This document shows, in pieces, positions 6,206 to 7,341 of a stretch of DNA of 7,341 nucleotides. The stretch is from positions 1 to 7,341 of the forward strand of contig JACRFF010000195.1 in the NCBI GenBank assembly GCA_016218005.1, in the 5' to 3' direction. Every line of letters starts with the position of its first letter. The stretch's first letter is position 1. The position numbers were made by a program, and so were the translations under genes. The DNA comes from Ignavibacteriales bacterium. Lineage in GTDB: Bacteria > Bacteroidota > Ignavibacteria > UBA10030. Under the pieces are notes generated by a model. That model was not told where the DNA came from, made no database searches, and worked only from the letters and a program-made list of their open reading frames with translations.

Positions 6206-6988
6206 ATGACCCGCTATGGAATGCTAATCGACACAACGACGTGCGTCGGATGCTACGAGTGTGAGAATGCGTGTGCCATAAAATGGGGCAATCCGACCTC
6301 CGACGTGCCCAAACTTTCTGCTTCAAGAAACACGGCCGTAGCGACGGTGAACGACGTCAACGTGCCGCACTTGTGTATGCATTGTGCCGACCCGACTTGT
6401 GCCAGCGTGTGTCCTGTGGGTGCATTCAGTAAAACGCCCGAAGGTCCTGTGGTCTACAATGCGGATAAATGTATCGGCTGCCGGTACTGCATGCAAGCGT
6501 GCCCGTTCGATATCCCGAAGTATGAATGGAGCAGCACGAATCCCAAAGTTGCCAAGTGCAACCTGTGCTCTGAGCGCATTACGCGGGGCCAAAAACCGGC
6601 GTGCGTCGAAGTTTGTCCGGCAGAAGCCCGCATCTTTGGGACGATAGACGATTTGATCCTGCTGGCGCAGAAAAAAATCCAAGACAACCCGGTGCAATAC
6701 ATCAACCATATCTATGGTGTGAAGGAAGCTGGAGGAACCTCGGTCTTGTTCCTTTCCGGAAGGTCGTTCGAAGAGATCGGCTTGAAGGCAGGATTGCCCG
6801 ACCATCCACTGCCGACATTGACGTGGCAAGTGCTTTCACACATTCCGAACTATGTGTTTTGGGGCAGCACAATGCTCGCGGGCATTTGGTGGATCACCAA
6901 TCGCCGCAAAGAAGTTGCCGCGTACGAGCGTGCACTCCGCAAACTCGACCGACGGTCTCCCAACAATGGATCTCAACACTCGAATTAG
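6206..6988 (+). CDS. HybA/FdnH-like [4Fe-4S] ferredoxin subunit with C-terminal membrane anchor
   Basis: This 260-residue electron-transfer subunit has 16 cysteines in four groups that can bind four [4Fe-4S] clusters: C13/16/19/23, C57/60/65/69, C89/92/95/99 and C118/121/133/137. A hydrophobic helix at about 213-231 is followed by NRRKE and further basic residues. This suggests a cytoplasmic C-terminus with the cluster domain outside, as in HybA of hydrogenase-2 and FdnH of formate dehydrogenase-N. Unlike E. coli HybA there is no Tat signal, so export would need a Tat-bearing partner carrying it along. It should pass electrons between a catalytic subunit and the membrane quinone subunit encoded next. 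ATG at 6206 has AAAGGA (6192-6197) eight bases upstream. The catalytic partner (hydrogenase, formate dehydrogenase or other) cannot be told from this gene. Confidence 0.92.
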   Translation: MTRYGMLIDTTTCVGCYECENACAIKWGNPTSDVPKLSASRNTAVATVNDVNVPHLCMHCADPTCASVCPVGAFSKTPEGPVVYNADKCIGCRYCMQACPFDIPKYEWSSTNPKVAKCNLCSERITRGQKPACVEVCPAEARIFGTIDDLILLAQKKIQDNPVQYINHIYGVKEAGGTSVLFLSGRSFEEIGLKAGLPDHPLPTLTWQVLSHIPNYVFWGSTMLAGIWWITNRRKEVAAYERALRKLDRRSPNNGSQHSN

Positions 6989-6997
6989 GAGCTTGCC

Positions 6998-7341
6998 ATG
7001 ACATCGCTTCGATTTTCTCGGCTTTCATTTTGGACGGCTGCGTTCTGGCTTGTCGTGATTGCCGGCGTGGTCTCGACGGTCATCCGCTTTGGGTGGGGAT
7101 TGGGCGCAACGACAAATCTCAGCGACCGGTTTCCGTGGGGGATGTGGATCGGATTCGATATTCTGTGCGGCGTTGGATTGGCCGCCGGGGGATTTGTCAT
7201 TGCGGCGTCGGTGTACATTTTCAATCTGGAGCGCTACAAGCCGATCCTTCGTCCGGCAATCTTGACTGCGTTCCTCGGTTATCTGCTCGTGATCTTCGCG
7301 CTGATGTACGACTTGGGCAGGCCGTGGAGTATTTGGCATGT
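6998..7341 (+). CDS. HybB/NrfD-type membrane subunit, 3' end cut by window edge
   Basis: The reading frame is open from ATG 6998 to the end of the window (114 codons plus two bases). AGGAG (6987-6991) overlaps the stop codon of the preceding gene and lies six bases before this ATG, a sign of coupled translation. Three hydrophobic helices are visible at about 11-30, 48-75 and 86-104. The stretch TNLSDRFPWGMWIGFD (39-54) and the later FNLERYKPILRPA and YDLGRPW segments are typical of the HybB branch of the NrfD/PsrC family. These proteins bind menaquinone in the membrane and exchange electrons with a HybA-like Fe-S subunit. The complete family protein is usually about 390-400 residues, so roughly 70% of the gene lies outside the window. 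Confidence 0.93.
   Translation, partial: MTSLRFSRLSFWTAAFWLVVIAGVVSTVIRFGWGLGATTNLSDRFPWGMWIGFDILCGVGLAAGGFVIAASVYIFNLERYKPILRPAILTAFLGYLLVIFALMYDLGRPWSIWH

Noticed and set aside
1..7341. CRISPR array, tRNA, rRNA, insertion sequence or transposase
   Set aside because: No spaced direct repeats, tRNA-like cloverleaf, rRNA signature or transposase motif was seen on either strand.

Overview
This is a bacterial chromosomal or metagenomic fragment of moderate GC content (about 50-55% by eye). It carries two divergent gene sets separated by a 418-base regulatory gap. The proteins and Shine-Dalgarno sites fit an anaerobic or facultative Gram-negative bacterium. A lineage in or near the Bacteroidota/Ignavibacteriota (Chlorobi) group or the Desulfobacterota is possible, but no marker in the window settles it. 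The first six bases are a HindIII site (AAGCTT), so the left edge may be a cloning boundary. The right edge cuts through a gene.

Minus strand (5073 down to 180): a tight four-gene operon for the aspartate family of amino acids. In transcription order it encodes a site-2-type membrane metalloprotease (M50), diaminopimelate decarboxylase (lysA), aspartate-semialdehyde dehydrogenase (asd), and a fused homocysteine S-methyltransferase/methylenetetrahydrofolate reductase (YitJ type). The first two gaps are 13 bases each and the third is 62. Asd makes the branch-point metabolite. LysA is the last step of the lysine arm. The fusion enzyme supplies the methyl group for, and carries out, the last step of methionine synthesis. 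A hairpin just past the last stop codon could end the transcript.

Gap (5074-5491): on the minus strand a good intrinsic-terminator hairpin followed by eight T lies immediately before the ribosome binding site of the M50 gene, which is best read from a TTG start. A possible promoter overlaps the same hairpin. On the plus strand there is a sigma-54-like -24/-12 sequence ahead of the second gene set. No convincing gene lies between.

Plus strand (5492 to the right edge): the start of a membrane redox operon. It encodes (1) a membrane-anchored GcvH-like domain protein that has Gly where GcvH has its lipoylated Lys, (2) a four-cluster [4Fe-4S] HybA/FdnH-like electron-transfer subunit with a C-terminal membrane helix, and (3) the first 114 residues of a HybB/NrfD-type quinone-reactive membrane subunit. 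These look like the wiring module of a periplasm-facing quinone-linked oxidoreductase (hydrogenase, formate dehydrogenase or a related molybdoenzyme). The catalytic subunit is not in the window. The degenerate GcvH-like protein is the least explained part and the best candidate for something undescribed.
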